A stretch of 64,000 bases of DNA from Bdellovibrionales bacterium (GTDB lineage: Bacteria; Bdellovibrionota; Bdellovibrionia; Bdellovibrionales; UBA1609), in NCBI GenBank assembly GCA_016714165.1, contig JADJNU010000002.1, positions 1,089,187 to 1,153,186 of the forward strand. The letters run 5' to 3'. Under the pieces are notes generated by a model. The model was not told the DNA's origin. It made no database searches and saw nothing but the letters and a program-made list of their open reading frames with translations. The translations under genes and the position numbers were made by a program. The number at the start of each line of letters is the position of its first letter. Positions within the stretch are counted from its first letter, which is position 1. Shown in pieces: positions 17,708 through 26,651 of this stretch.

Positions 17708-19309
17708 CTATGATATTGCTAAACTCGGTTTATCTCTCATAAAATATAACTGCTGTAACACTCCAAACAGCGAACTAATAAAAATATACAAAGTTAGTCC
17801 ACTCGGTAAAGACACCATAAAAAAGGTAAATATAATCGGCATAAACATGAGAACCTTTGCTTGAGCTGGGTCCATTGTACTTGGAGTCATCTTTTGTTGG
17901 AGAAACATGGTTATGCCCATCAAGATTGGCAGTATATAAAATGGATCTTTCAAGCTCAAATCGTGAATCCAAAGCGCGAATGGTGCCTGATAAAGCTCAA
18001 TGCTCTGACCTAAAACCTGATACAGGGCTATAAAAACAGGGAACTGCAAAAACATCGGAAGACAGCCTCCAAGAGGGTTCACCTTATTGGTTTTCATCAA
18101 AAGCATCATTTCCTGATTCAAGCGCGCCTGATCCTCCTTATATTTCTCCCTCAAAGATTTAATTTGCGGCTGAATGGCTTGCATATTCTTCATTGACTTG
18201 AATGAAACCATCGCAAAAGGCAACACGATCAAACGAACAATGATCGTCAACAAAATAATAGCCAAACCCCAGTTTCCTAAGAGAGAATGAAACCACTTCA
18301 TCATCTTGAGAATATATTTTGCGATCCAACTAAACATTCCAAAATCGACCAGAGACGCAAGTTCTGTGCTGATCTCATCTAGTTTGTCATACATCTTCGG
18401 ACCAGCAAATGCCTTGTATTGGATTTTTGAGGCTGTCGTCCTATTGATAAGAGTGTACTGAAGGTGACCAAAAACCGACTCATTAGCAGCGTCCCCATGA
18501 GTCTTAAATTCGGGAAAAATCTCTGATTGATCAACGATGGCCTGTCCAAAATACTGGGTCCCAAGTGCTGCCACATGGACTTGAGCTTTTGTTCCATCGA
18601 CTTTGTCCAAACTGTCCGCGGATATTTTCAATCGATCTTTACCAGATTTAGAATAAGTAAAAAACTCCTGGTGATCGAAACCCGGAAGCACAAACTTACT
18701 TCCGGAGCTCTTATGAATCAAATCACCCATCGAAACAGAAATACCGACGAAACTAGGCTTTACATCGGTGACATAAATTTCAGTATCCAAAACATATTGC
18801 GATGACTTCACGCGAACAATCTTAACGATGCTCGTCCCGTCAACCCATCCCTCTCCCTTAAATTCGGTCGCACTCGTTTGAGTAATACCAAACTTAGCTG
18901 GAGCATTGCTCCCTATTGCAGAGGTAGAAAAAATTGGTTCGAGAGAATCCAGTCCAATGCCAACAAGATCTCCCTTTCGATCTTTGTATTTCTTCAATCT
19001 CAAATTTCTGATACCCATACCATGCGAGCTAAAATCGAAAGACCAGTCTTCATCCTCAAAGTGAGTAAGCTTTTCTATGTCTGGCGGCTTCGTTTCTTGA
19101 GTAGCCAAATCATTGCCTTCTTGCACGGCTTTGGCTGGATCAAGCATAACCTCATTAGGTTCTGCTGACTGAACATCAGCCTCCTTGTGAATGGAAACTG
19201 GATACTTCCTTTTCATGTAGCTTTGCCAAGCAATCCAACAGACACCAACTAAAATTATCGCTAGAATAGTCTTGCTATCAAAAAACGAACCATCAGAATT
19301 TCGACTCAT
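17708..19309 (-). CDS. yidC: Membrane protein insertase YidC
   Basis: YidC inserts and folds inner-membrane proteins. The 533-residue form has an N-terminal membrane helix, a periplasmic beta-sandwich (about residues 60-330) and the five-helix insertase core starting with GLAIILLTIIVRLIVLPF, then SFKSMKNMQAIQPQIKSL and NPLGGCLPMFLQFPVFIALY. The periplasmic domain marks a Gram-negative type. The ATG overlaps the yidD stop by four bases, and GAGGATAAA precedes it. Confidence 0.97.
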   Translation of the reverse strand: MSRNSDGSFFDSKTILAIILVGVCWIAWQSYMKRKYPVSIHKEADVQSAEPNEVMLDPAKAVQEGNDLATQETKPPDIEKLTHFEDEDWSFDFSSHGMGIRNLRLKKYKDRKGDLVGIGLDSLEPIFSTSAIGSNAPAKFGITQTSATEFKGEGWVDGTSIVKIVRVKSSQYVLDTEIYVTDVKPSFVGISVSMGDLIHKSSGSKFVLPGFDHQEFFTYSKSGKDRLKISADSLDKVDGTKAQVHVAALGTQYFGQAIVDQSEIFPEFKTHGDAANESVFGHLQYTLINRTTASKIQYKAFAGPKMYDKLDEISTELASLVDFGMFSWIAKYILKMMKWFHSLLGNWGLAIILLTIIVRLIVLPFAMVSFKSMKNMQAIQPQIKSLREKYKEDQARLNQEMMLLMKTNKVNPLGGCLPMFLQFPVFIALYQVLGQSIELYQAPFALWIHDLSLKDPFYILPILMGITMFLQQKMTPSTMDPAQAKVLMFMPIIFTFFMVSLPSGLTLYIFISSLFGVLQQLYFMRDKPSLAIS

Positions 19310-19608
19310 TTTATCCTCTCACCTGTCGGAACAGGGTCAAATCCGCAGCCACCAAACGGATGACACCTCAGAATCCGCCGAAAAATCAACCTCACTGATT
19401 GCCCCAAACCAAGACATGTCAGCGCTTCAAGAGCATAATTCGAACACGATGGATAAAACCGGCAATTTCCACCCAACCAAACGCTCAAGTGAACTTGATA
19501 AAAACCCACCGCCACCATAAATAAAGACCTAACCACTCGCAGGCCTTTCTTTTTCAATTCTCCTGATAGCTCTCGCCAAAAATCCAAAAAACTCATCACG
19601 TCTGACAT
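19306..19608 (-). CDS. yidD: Membrane protein insertion efficiency factor YidD
   Basis: YidD is a small helper of membrane insertion. The family signature is complete: YQ...GGNCRFYPSCSNYALEAL...CHPFGGCGFDPVP. I choose the ATG at 19608, which has AAGGA about 11 bases upstream; this overlaps the end of rnpA by 80 bases, and an overlap with rnpA is usual. A later start inside the overlap cannot be excluded. Confidence 0.9.
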   Translation of the reverse strand: MSDVMSFLDFWRELSGELKKKGLRVVRSLFMVAVGFYQVHLSVWLGGNCRFYPSCSNYALEALTCLGLGQSVRLIFRRILRCHPFGGCGFDPVPTGERIK

Positions 19609-19909
19609 TCTTGAAAAATTCCTTATCCTTTCTACGGAAAATGACACAGATATCGCGGTGGCAGCTTTCGGAGAAGGATTGCTCTCGAAAAAACTCTCTG
19701 CACCACCTTCGCAACCGGTTTCTGATCACCGCAATCCCGACGTACTTAGGAATTGTCCAACCATAGCGATTAAAATCGTGGTTATTTGATCTGTACACAA
19801 CAACAAACCAATCACACGATCTGATCTGCCTACCGCTTCTCGAAATTTCTAGAAAATCAGATCGTTGGCGTAACGTCCTGAGCCGTCCCGAAGGATTACT
19901 TACCGCCAA
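19529..19909 (-). CDS. rnpA: Ribonuclease P protein component
   Basis: RnpA binds the RNase P RNA and helps process tRNA 5' ends. LRQRSDFLEISRSGR near the start and the RNR motif region GIAVIRNRLRRWCREFF are diagnostic. The likely start is TTG at 19909, overlapping the end of rpmH by 14 bases. The order rpmH-rnpA-yidD-yidC-jag is the classical origin cluster. Confidence 0.94.
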   Translation of the reverse strand: MAVSNPSGRLRTLRQRSDFLEISRSGRQIRSCDWFVVVYRSNNHDFNRYGWTIPKYVGIAVIRNRLRRWCREFFREQSFSESCHRDICVIFRRKDKEFFKNVRRDEFFGFLARAIRRIEKERPASG

Positions 19910-20045
19910 TAGACACCGTTAGCGCTCTGCGTCCCTTCGCTCGCCGGCGCGAAAGGACATCTTGTCCATCCTTTGTTGCCATACGGCTACGAAATCCATG
20001 AGTCTTTTTTCTGCGCTTACGACTTGGCTGATATGTTCTTTTCAT
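19896..20045 (-). CDS. rpmH: 50S ribosomal protein L34
   Basis: The smallest ribosomal protein of the large subunit: 49 residues beginning MKRTYQPSRKRRKKTHGFRS and containing the conserved MATKDGQDVLSRRRAKGR. The usual protein ends near RALTV; here five further residues (SIGGK) follow before the stop, and that extension overlaps the rnpA start. GGGAG lies 10 bases before the ATG. Confidence 0.97.
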   Translation of the reverse strand: MKRTYQPSRKRRKKTHGFRSRMATKDGQDVLSRRRAKGRRALTVSIGGK

Positions 20046-20111
20046 ATTTATTCATCTCCCGAATTACGACTATTTTTATACGTCTTATTCAACACTTAGA
20101 ACAGGGGTGGC

Positions 20112-20140
20112 ATAAAACCACACGGCGGCATTCCCGTCAA
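20112..20140 (-). promoter_or_regulatory. Possible promoter of the rpmH-rnpA-yidD-yidC cluster
   Basis: On the minus strand TTGACG (20135-20140) and TTTTAT (20112-20117) are separated by 17 bases, a fair sigma70 pair about 70 bases upstream of rpmH. It lies in the gap shared with dnaA. Confidence 0.35.
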
Positions 20141-20182
20141 GATATTGAACGAACTCCACTAGCGTGCTAGATGGTTCAGTAC

Positions 20183-20191
20183 TTATCCACA
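20183..20191 (+). promoter_or_regulatory. DnaA box upstream of dnaA
   Basis: A perfect TTATCCACA nonamer 44 bases before the dnaA start. It may be a second binding region of the origin or the site of dnaA autoregulation. Confidence 0.75.
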
Positions 20192-20234
20192 GTATCAGGA
20201 AAAATATCAACATTTCTCTTATCAAGAGGCATTA

Positions 20235-21668
20235 GTGGGCAGCGAAAAGGAAATCTGGAGTCAGATCAAATCGAGCCTGATTTCTAAAAACCGCGATAAC
20301 AAGCCTTTTCAGGCTTGGTTTGAGGAAACTGACCTTCTTGATATCCGTGAAAATGCCGACGGCGTTTCTACTTTCCGCCTTGGGGTTCGTTCCGAGCTCC
20401 ATCGTGATTGGATATCAGCCTTCTGCTTTGATCGAATTTGTTCTGAAATATCGGCAGTTTATAAACAACCCTACGAAATCGAAATGGTTGTGACCGGAGC
20501 ACCGATCACATCCCAGCAGCCCACTCCTCAAGACGAAAACCCCGCAACCACAAGCCCCCAAAAAGTTCAGAGTCCCCCTTTACACGAAGCTCCATTCGAG
20601 GTCAGGCAGCAAATTCGTCCATCTTCTCCGACCTCAAGAGATAATCTCAATCAGGAGTTTACCTTTTCGACCTTTGTGGTGGGTCGCAACAACGAATTTG
20701 CTCATGCTGCTTCCTTTAGTATTTCTGAAAACCCAGGCCAACAGAATTATAATCCATTGTTTATCTGCGGCCCAACGGGGATGGGAAAAACGCACTTACT
20801 TAATTCCGTTGGAAACCACATTCGAAATAAATTTCCAAATCTTCGCATATGTTACGTCTCCGCTGAACGCTTTTTGAACGAATGCATTTCGAGCATTCGG
20901 CGGCAAGAGATGCCGAATTTTAGAAAACGCTACCGCGAATCCTGTGATGTCCTTTTAATTGACGATATTCAAATTCTCGGACGCGGCGAAGCCGTCCAGG
21001 AAGAGTTTTTTCACACACTCAACAATTTTTTTGAAAAGGGGCAACAAGTAATTGTCGCATCGGATAGAATGCCTCGTGATATCAAAGGATTAGAGGATCG
21101 TATCCGGACTCGTTTGGAGTGGGGTCTGATTGCAGATATCACTATGCCGGAATTAGAGACCCGCGTTGCTATATTGCGTTATAAGGCCGAAAAGAGAGGG
21201 ATACGGCTACCCAATGAAGTCACTAACTACATTGCCCGAATATCTAAAAGGTCTATCAGAGAGCTCGAAGGTAATTTAAATCGGATAAAGATGTTCTCAG
21301 ATCTTCAAGGGCTTGAAATTAGCCTTGAACTTGCAAAAAGGGTATTGGCTGTCAATGATGATACGGCAACTCTTTCAATTGACGATATCCAAAAGCTCGT
21401 CTGCGAACACTTTAAAATTCGGCCTAGCGATTTAAAATCTAAAACAAGAACAAAACCTCTCGTTGTCGCTCGGCAGTCCGCCATGTGGCTGGTTAAGAAG
21501 CACCTTGACAAGTCCCTTGTAGAGATAGGGCGATCCTTTGGAGGCAAGGACCACACAACTGTGATCAATGCGGTTCGGAGAATCAGTTCTCAACTCCTAA
21601 AGGATCCAGATTTAAAGAGAGATATCGAGGACTTAGAGATGCGTATCCACAATGTCACAGGGCTGTGA
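20235..21668 (+). CDS. dnaA: Chromosomal replication initiator DnaA
   Basis: DnaA binds oriC and melts it. Domain I is at residues 1-85, a Pro/Gln/Ser-rich linker follows (about 86-135), then the AAA+ domain with Walker A GPTGMGKTH (179-187) and LLIDDIQIL (Walker B), and domain IV with the DnaA signature SFGGKDHTTVINAVRRI. The start is GTG with AAGAGG just upstream; no better ATG exists in frame. 477 residues is normal. It is divergent from rpmH and is followed by the origin. Confidence 0.98.
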   Translation: MGSEKEIWSQIKSSLISKNRDNKPFQAWFEETDLLDIRENADGVSTFRLGVRSELHRDWISAFCFDRICSEISAVYKQPYEIEMVVTGAPITSQQPTPQDENPATTSPQKVQSPPLHEAPFEVRQQIRPSSPTSRDNLNQEFTFSTFVVGRNNEFAHAASFSISENPGQQNYNPLFICGPTGMGKTHLLNSVGNHIRNKFPNLRICYVSAERFLNECISSIRRQEMPNFRKRYRESCDVLLIDDIQILGRGEAVQEEFFHTLNNFFEKGQQVIVASDRMPRDIKGLEDRIRTRLEWGLIADITMPELETRVAILRYKAEKRGIRLPNEVTNYIARISKRSIRELEGNLNRIKMFSDLQGLEISLELAKRVLAVNDDTATLSIDDIQKLVCEHFKIRPSDLKSKTRTKPLVVARQSAMWLVKKHLDKSLVEIGRSFGGKDHTTVINAVRRISSQLLKDPDLKRDIEDLEMRIHNVTGL

Positions 21669-21896
21669 ATTGCGACTGTGTGTAAGTCTGTGGAAAAATC
21701 TGTGATTATGTTGGGGGTTTAAAACTATCAACAAAAATTGGGCTTTTTTACCCAGATAGTGTTAGGTACTTATCCACGGGGAAACATAAATGTTCTCAGG
21801 GTTTTAGGTCGTAAAATGAGTTATTAACAGCCCTACTATTACTACTGTTATTAATTTATTATAATTAGATAATAGTTAATGAGAGGATTGAGGCAT
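21669..21896 (+). other. oriC: Probable oriC (DnaA boxes, DnaA-trio and AT-rich unwinding region)
   Basis: The 228-base gap between dnaA and dnaN holds TTTTCCACA on the minus strand (21689-21697, one mismatch), TTATCCACG (21770-21778, one mismatch) and TTATTAACA (21821-21829, two mismatches). Directly after the last box and GCC come seven in-register triplets CTA CTA TTA CTA CTG TTA TTA (21833-21853), the DnaA-trio pattern that loads DnaA on single strand in Bacillus subtilis. A run of almost pure A/T follows to about 21880. The ordering box, short GC, trio, AT-rich matches a basal unwinding system. Confidence 0.82.
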
Positions 21897-23015
21897 ATGA
21901 AGTTGCAAATAGAACAATCCGTTTTTTTGACTCTTCTTTCTAGAACGCAAAACATTGTTGAGAAGCGCAACACCATGCCTATCTTGATAAATGTTTTATT
22001 GGACGCCGAGGGAAGCAGTTTGAGGATTTATGCAACTGACCTAGAGGTCAGCTTGACGGACCAAGTATCCGCCTTGATAGAGACTCCAGGAAAGGTAGCA
22101 GTCAACGCAAAGAGCCTTTTTGATATTTTAAAGGAAATCCCAAGCGGCACTATTGAAATTGAAAAGAGAGATAATAATTGGCTACATATTCGGCAGAACC
22201 AAATTGAATCCAACATTGTTGGGATAAGCCCCGATGAATACCCAGTATTCCCAAGTTTTTCCACAGAGTCGTTCATTAAGTTGGATTCGGCAGTTCTTTC
22301 TGAAATGATTGAAAAGACGATCTATAGTGTTTCTAACGACGAGACCCGATATCATCTGAACGGGGTCTATTTTCATCCCTATAAAGAAGGTGGCAAGCGA
22401 GGGTTTAGAATGGTTGCCACAGATGGTCATAGACTCAGTTTAATTGAGCGAAAATCCGGAGAAGAAGGGGATCGTCTTGGAGAGATAGGAATCATCATTC
22501 CGAGAAAAGGCCTCAATGAAATTCGTAAGCTTCTTGATCAGGTAGATAGGCCTATAGAAATGGCAATAGACGGAGCTCAACTGATAGTAAGGAGTGGCAC
22601 GACCGTTTTGATGATTAGGCTCGTTGAAGGAAAGTATCCGAATTATCAACAGCTTATTCCACGGGATCTCACTCAACAGATGTCGGTCAACAGAACGGCG
22701 CTTCTCTCTTCACTTAAAAGGGTGTCGTTGTTCTCAAATCAGAAATCAAAAGGTGTTACATTGAGTTTGAGCAAAAATCGCATGGAGATTTCCTCAAACA
22801 GTCCTGAATTGGGGGACGCCAAAGAGACAATTGACGTCGATTACACAGGTAGGGATCTCCGTATCGCCTTCAACGCAAAGTACATTCTCGATGTATTAAA
22901 TAGCATGCATGAGGAAACGGTTCAGATGCAGTTTAACGATCAGCTATCGCCTGGCTTGGTTCGCCCTATTAACGACGATAGTTACACATGTGTCGTCATG
23001 CCAATGCGGATTTAG
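21897..23015 (+). CDS. dnaN: DNA polymerase III beta sliding clamp
   Basis: DnaN is the ring-shaped clamp that tethers DNA polymerase III. Three similar clamp domains are seen; family landmarks are TMPILINVLL near residue 30, RYHLNGVYF and ATDGHRLSL in the middle, and the C-terminal CVVMPMRI. I start at the ATG at 21897 (MKLQIEQ); an upstream ATG at 21879 would add six residues. GAGG lies just before the chosen start. Confidence 0.97.
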   Translation: MKLQIEQSVFLTLLSRTQNIVEKRNTMPILINVLLDAEGSSLRIYATDLEVSLTDQVSALIETPGKVAVNAKSLFDILKEIPSGTIEIEKRDNNWLHIRQNQIESNIVGISPDEYPVFPSFSTESFIKLDSAVLSEMIEKTIYSVSNDETRYHLNGVYFHPYKEGGKRGFRMVATDGHRLSLIERKSGEEGDRLGEIGIIIPRKGLNEIRKLLDQVDRPIEMAIDGAQLIVRSGTTVLMIRLVEGKYPNYQQLIPRDLTQQMSVNRTALLSSLKRVSLFSNQKSKGVTLSLSKNRMEISSNSPELGDAKETIDVDYTGRDLRIAFNAKYILDVLNSMHEETVQMQFNDQLSPGLVRPINDDSYTCVVMPMRI

Positions 23016-23032
23016 ATAATGATGATAGTGAG

Positions 23033-24178
23033 ATGATCATTAATCGGTTGCGGGCCACGAATTTTCGTAATTATTCTGAACTCGACGTTTCGTTAAATCC
23101 AGGCGTGAATATACTTCTTGGCGAAAATGGCCAAGGGAAAACGAATTTTCTCGAAGCAATTTTTGTAACTGCGAAGGGATCCTCTTTTAGGCCGGGGATA
23201 TCCACAAGCTGGATACGCACAGGCAATAATATTGGGGCTTCTGTTGTCGCCTATATGAAAAAACAAAACAATTTCAGCCATGAGCTTAAACTTTATTTGG
23301 AGGCTAACAGGAAAGTATTTTTCGTTGACAACAAGAAAACATCCCGATCAAAGATATTGAGGGATTTCCCTTGTGTTCTTTTTAGTCCAGAAAGTCTTTC
23401 TGTCGTAAAAGGCGGACCTGAAGCGAGACGAGAACTGATCGATGATTTTCTGATCTCGCGCACGCCGAGCGCCCTCGATTTCATGGAGGCATTTGGGAGA
23501 GTGTTGCGTTCAAGAAATAGGTTGCTCAGGGACGCAAAGAGGGGGCTCCTAACAAATAAATTGGAAATCAATCAAGTTCTGGATTCTCTTGAACCAAAAT
23601 TTATCGAGACGGCCATTCAATTTACTGAGGCTCGTTTAACTGCGATTCGCGCAATTCAGCCGGACCTCAACGAAATGCTAAAACGATTGTTTCCACTTCC
23701 AGGCAATGAGGATATATCGGTGGACTATCTGATCAGTGGTGAATCTGCTCAGAACTGGAACACAGAGCAAATCAAACAGGCCATCGAATGCAGATTGAAA
23801 TCTTTACGCTATGCCGAGCTCGAATCAGGGGTGTCCCTGGTGGGACCCCAAAAACACGACATCCGGTTTCTGTTTTCGGGTCAAGATGCAAGGTATTTTT
23901 GTTCACAAGGTCAACAAAGAGCCATAATTTTATCTTTCAAGATGGCTCAAATCATGTATCATTACAGGGTTCACCGCGAATACCCAATTTTATTACTGGA
24001 TGATGTTTTATCTGAGTTAGATCAGGAGAGAAGGACCAATCTTATTGAAGCTCTGAAAAGTATAGAATCTCAAATTATCGTGACGACCACAGATCTATCT
24101 TTTTCTAGAGATTTTGGCGGTAGTGATTTGATGGTTTATCGGGTTGCAAAGGGAACGATATTAGAATCTCGTTTTTGA
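23033..24178 (+). CDS. recF: DNA replication and repair protein RecF
   Basis: RecF is an SMC-like ATPase that loads RecA at gaps. From the ATG at 23033, the N-terminus MIINRLRATNFRNYSEL is classical and Walker A GENGQGKT is at residues 30-37; the signature SQGQQRAIILSFKMAQ and Walker B LLLDDVLSELD are present. A longer reading from 22988 overlaps dnaN and is unlikely. Length about 381. Confidence 0.95.
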   Translation: MIINRLRATNFRNYSELDVSLNPGVNILLGENGQGKTNFLEAIFVTAKGSSFRPGISTSWIRTGNNIGASVVAYMKKQNNFSHELKLYLEANRKVFFVDNKKTSRSKILRDFPCVLFSPESLSVVKGGPEARRELIDDFLISRTPSALDFMEAFGRVLRSRNRLLRDAKRGLLTNKLEINQVLDSLEPKFIETAIQFTEARLTAIRAIQPDLNEMLKRLFPLPGNEDISVDYLISGESAQNWNTEQIKQAIECRLKSLRYAELESGVSLVGPQKHDIRFLFSGQDARYFCSQGQQRAIILSFKMAQIMYHYRVHREYPILLLDDVLSELDQERRTNLIEALKSIESQIIVTTTDLSFSRDFGGSDLMVYRVAKGTILESRF

Positions 24179-24188
24179 GTTGAAGGGA

Positions 24189-26639
24189 ATGACAGTGTCG
24201 GAACAGGGACAGATAGTTGGTGAGAAGGCAAAAGCCGGCGTCTACGATGTCAGCTCTATTCAGATTTTAGAAGGACTTGAGGCCGTTCGCAAACGACCGG
24301 GGATGTACATTGGCGATACAACGGCTCGAGGTTATCATCATTTGGTTTATGAGGTTATTGATAATTCCGTTGATGAGGCCTTAGCTGGTTTCTGCAAATC
24401 AATAAAAGTTATCGTTCATGTGGATGATTCTGTAACGATTGAAGATGATGGAAGAGGAATCCCAATTGATACCCACAAAGACGGGAGATCTGCTCTTGAA
24501 GTCGTGATGACGGTCCTTCATGCGGGTGGCAAATTCAATTCTGACAGCTATAAAGTCTCAGGTGGGTTGCACGGAGTAGGAGCCTCAGTTGTTAATGCGC
24601 TTTCAAGCCGGTGTACGGTTGAAGTCAAGCGTGAAGGACATATCTGGAGGCAATCATTTCAAAAGGGTATTCCAAATGGGCCTCTTGAAAAGGTGGGAGA
24701 TTCTGACAGGACCGGGACTAAAACCACGTTTAAACCTGATCGAGAAATCTTTAAGGATGAGACGATCGTTTTTGATTTGAGCATTCTGTCTAAAAGGTTT
24801 CGCGAGCTTGCATTTTTAAACGCGGGACTCCTGATACACCTTCTAGATGAAAGAACAGGTAAGGCTTACGATTTTCAGTACCATGACGGACTTGTTCAAT
24901 TTATCCGGTATATGAATGAAACCAAAAAGCCCTTGCACCCCGAAGTTGTACACTTTAAGGGAGAAAAAGACGGAGTAGAAGCCGAAATAGCCATGCAATG
25001 GAATGATTCATATTCTGAATCTGTGTATAGCTATTGTAACAACATCAATACGATTGAAGGAGGAACTCATCTTTTTGGATTTAGGGGTGCGCTAACACGG
25101 ACTGCAAATGCCTATGCCACTCAAAAGAATCTTCTTAAAGACCTCAAAGAAAATCTGGAAGGGGAGGATATTCGCGAGGGACTGACGGCCGTCGTGAGCG
25201 TGAAGGTGAAGGAACCACAGTTCGAAGGCCAAACAAAGACAAAACTGGGAAATAGCGAAGTCAAAGGGATCGTCGAATCACTCGTTAACGATAAATTGGC
25301 GGATTGGTTTGATCGTAATCCAGCTACGGCAAAAAATATCATAGGCAAGTGCGTAGAGTCGGCACGAGCTCGCTTGGCTGCAAGGAAAGCCAGAGACCTT
25401 GCCAGACGGAAAACGGCCTTAGATGGCGGTTCTTTGCCAGGAAAAATGGCGGATTGTCAAGAAAGGGACCCTGCCTTATGCGAGCTGTATTTGGTAGAGG
25501 GAGATTCTGCGGGGGGGTCTGCTAAACAGGCCAGAGATCGAAGGACTCAGGCTGTTTTGCCTCTGCGTGGAAAGATCTTGAATGTTGAAAAAGCCCGTTT
25601 TGATAAAATGCTTTCAAATGAAGAAATCAAAATGATGATTTCAGCTCTTGGTGCTGGTATTGGGCGTGATCACTCCAATATTGATAAATTGCGATATCAC
25701 AAAATCATTATTATGACGGATGCGGATGTCGATGGGTCACACATTCGAACTTTGTTACTGACCTTCTTTTATCGTCAGCTTCCGCAACTCGTTGAGCGTG
25801 GTCATGTTTATATAGCCCAACCCCCTCTTTATCGCGTCAAGAAGGGTCAGAGTGAAACCTACCTCAAAGACGATAGAGCTCTGACGGAGCATTTATTGAA
25901 ATCTTCTTTGTCTGGTATTAATATTAAGAATTTGGCCACAGGAACTACAGAGGATAAACTTAAGGCTTTTATTCTTAAGATTCATAAGTGGGATGTTTTG
26001 GTTAAAACATTGGCTTCCAAATATGATCGCGAAGTTCTAATTCATTTTTTGAAACAGAGCAAAGATCTCACTGATATCTTAAAATCAGAGGAAGACCTGA
26101 AAAACATTTTTGCAGATTTTCAAAGAATATCTAAAGAGGATAAAAGCCTTGGAATCACAGAAAGTTCTCTCGTTGTAACTAAGGACGAATTCTACAGTGG
26201 AAATCGAGCTCTTATAGAAACTGTTAAATTTGGACATAGGTTTGCTTCCTCTTTTTCTCTGGAAACTTCCGAATCACCGGAGTGGACGGAACTAAAAGAC
26301 CTTTGGGGCGATCTCATTTCAACAGTTAAACTGCCGATAGAATTGAAAGTTAATAGCCATGACCATCTTTTTGGCGATTATACTGCATTTTACGATTTTG
26401 TTATGGAAGAGAGTAAAAAAGGTAGCTATGTTCAGCGCTATAAGGGATTGGGAGAAATGAATCCTGAACAACTGTGGGAAACAACCCTTAATCCTGAGTT
26501 TCGTTTGCTTTTGAGGGTAACAATTGATGATGCCATGGCGGCTGATGAAACTTTCAGTATTTTGATGGGTGATCAGGTTGAACCAAGACGTAAGTTCATT
26601 GAAGACAATGCTTTGCTCGCGCGTGAATTGGACGTGTAG
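24189..26639 (+). CDS. gyrB: DNA gyrase subunit B
   Basis: GyrB is the ATPase subunit of gyrase. The GHKL ATPase (EVIDNSVDEALAGF, DDGRGIP, GGLHGVGASVVNALS), the transducer, and the Toprim domain (LVEGDSAGGSAKQARD, then DADVDGSHIRTLLL) are intact; the C-terminal tail YKGLGEMNPEQLWETT is conserved. The ATG at 24189 has AAGGGA directly against it, whereas the GTG at 24195 has it at ideal spacing, so the true start may be six bases later. About 816 residues. Confidence 0.97.
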   Translation: MTVSEQGQIVGEKAKAGVYDVSSIQILEGLEAVRKRPGMYIGDTTARGYHHLVYEVIDNSVDEALAGFCKSIKVIVHVDDSVTIEDDGRGIPIDTHKDGRSALEVVMTVLHAGGKFNSDSYKVSGGLHGVGASVVNALSSRCTVEVKREGHIWRQSFQKGIPNGPLEKVGDSDRTGTKTTFKPDREIFKDETIVFDLSILSKRFRELAFLNAGLLIHLLDERTGKAYDFQYHDGLVQFIRYMNETKKPLHPEVVHFKGEKDGVEAEIAMQWNDSYSESVYSYCNNINTIEGGTHLFGFRGALTRTANAYATQKNLLKDLKENLEGEDIREGLTAVVSVKVKEPQFEGQTKTKLGNSEVKGIVESLVNDKLADWFDRNPATAKNIIGKCVESARARLAARKARDLARRKTALDGGSLPGKMADCQERDPALCELYLVEGDSAGGSAKQARDRRTQAVLPLRGKILNVEKARFDKMLSNEEIKMMISALGAGIGRDHSNIDKLRYHKIIIMTDADVDGSHIRTLLLTFFYRQLPQLVERGHVYIAQPPLYRVKKGQSETYLKDDRALTEHLLKSSLSGINIKNLATGTTEDKLKAFILKIHKWDVLVKTLASKYDREVLIHFLKQSKDLTDILKSEEDLKNIFADFQRISKEDKSLGITESSLVVTKDEFYSGNRALIETVKFGHRFASSFSLETSESPEWTELKDLWGDLISTVKLPIELKVNSHDHLFGDYTAFYDFVMEESKKGSYVQRYKGLGEMNPEQLWETTLNPEFRLLLRVTIDDAMAADETFSILMGDQVEPRRKFIEDNALLARELDV

Positions 26640-26651
26640 AAAAGGTCCATT

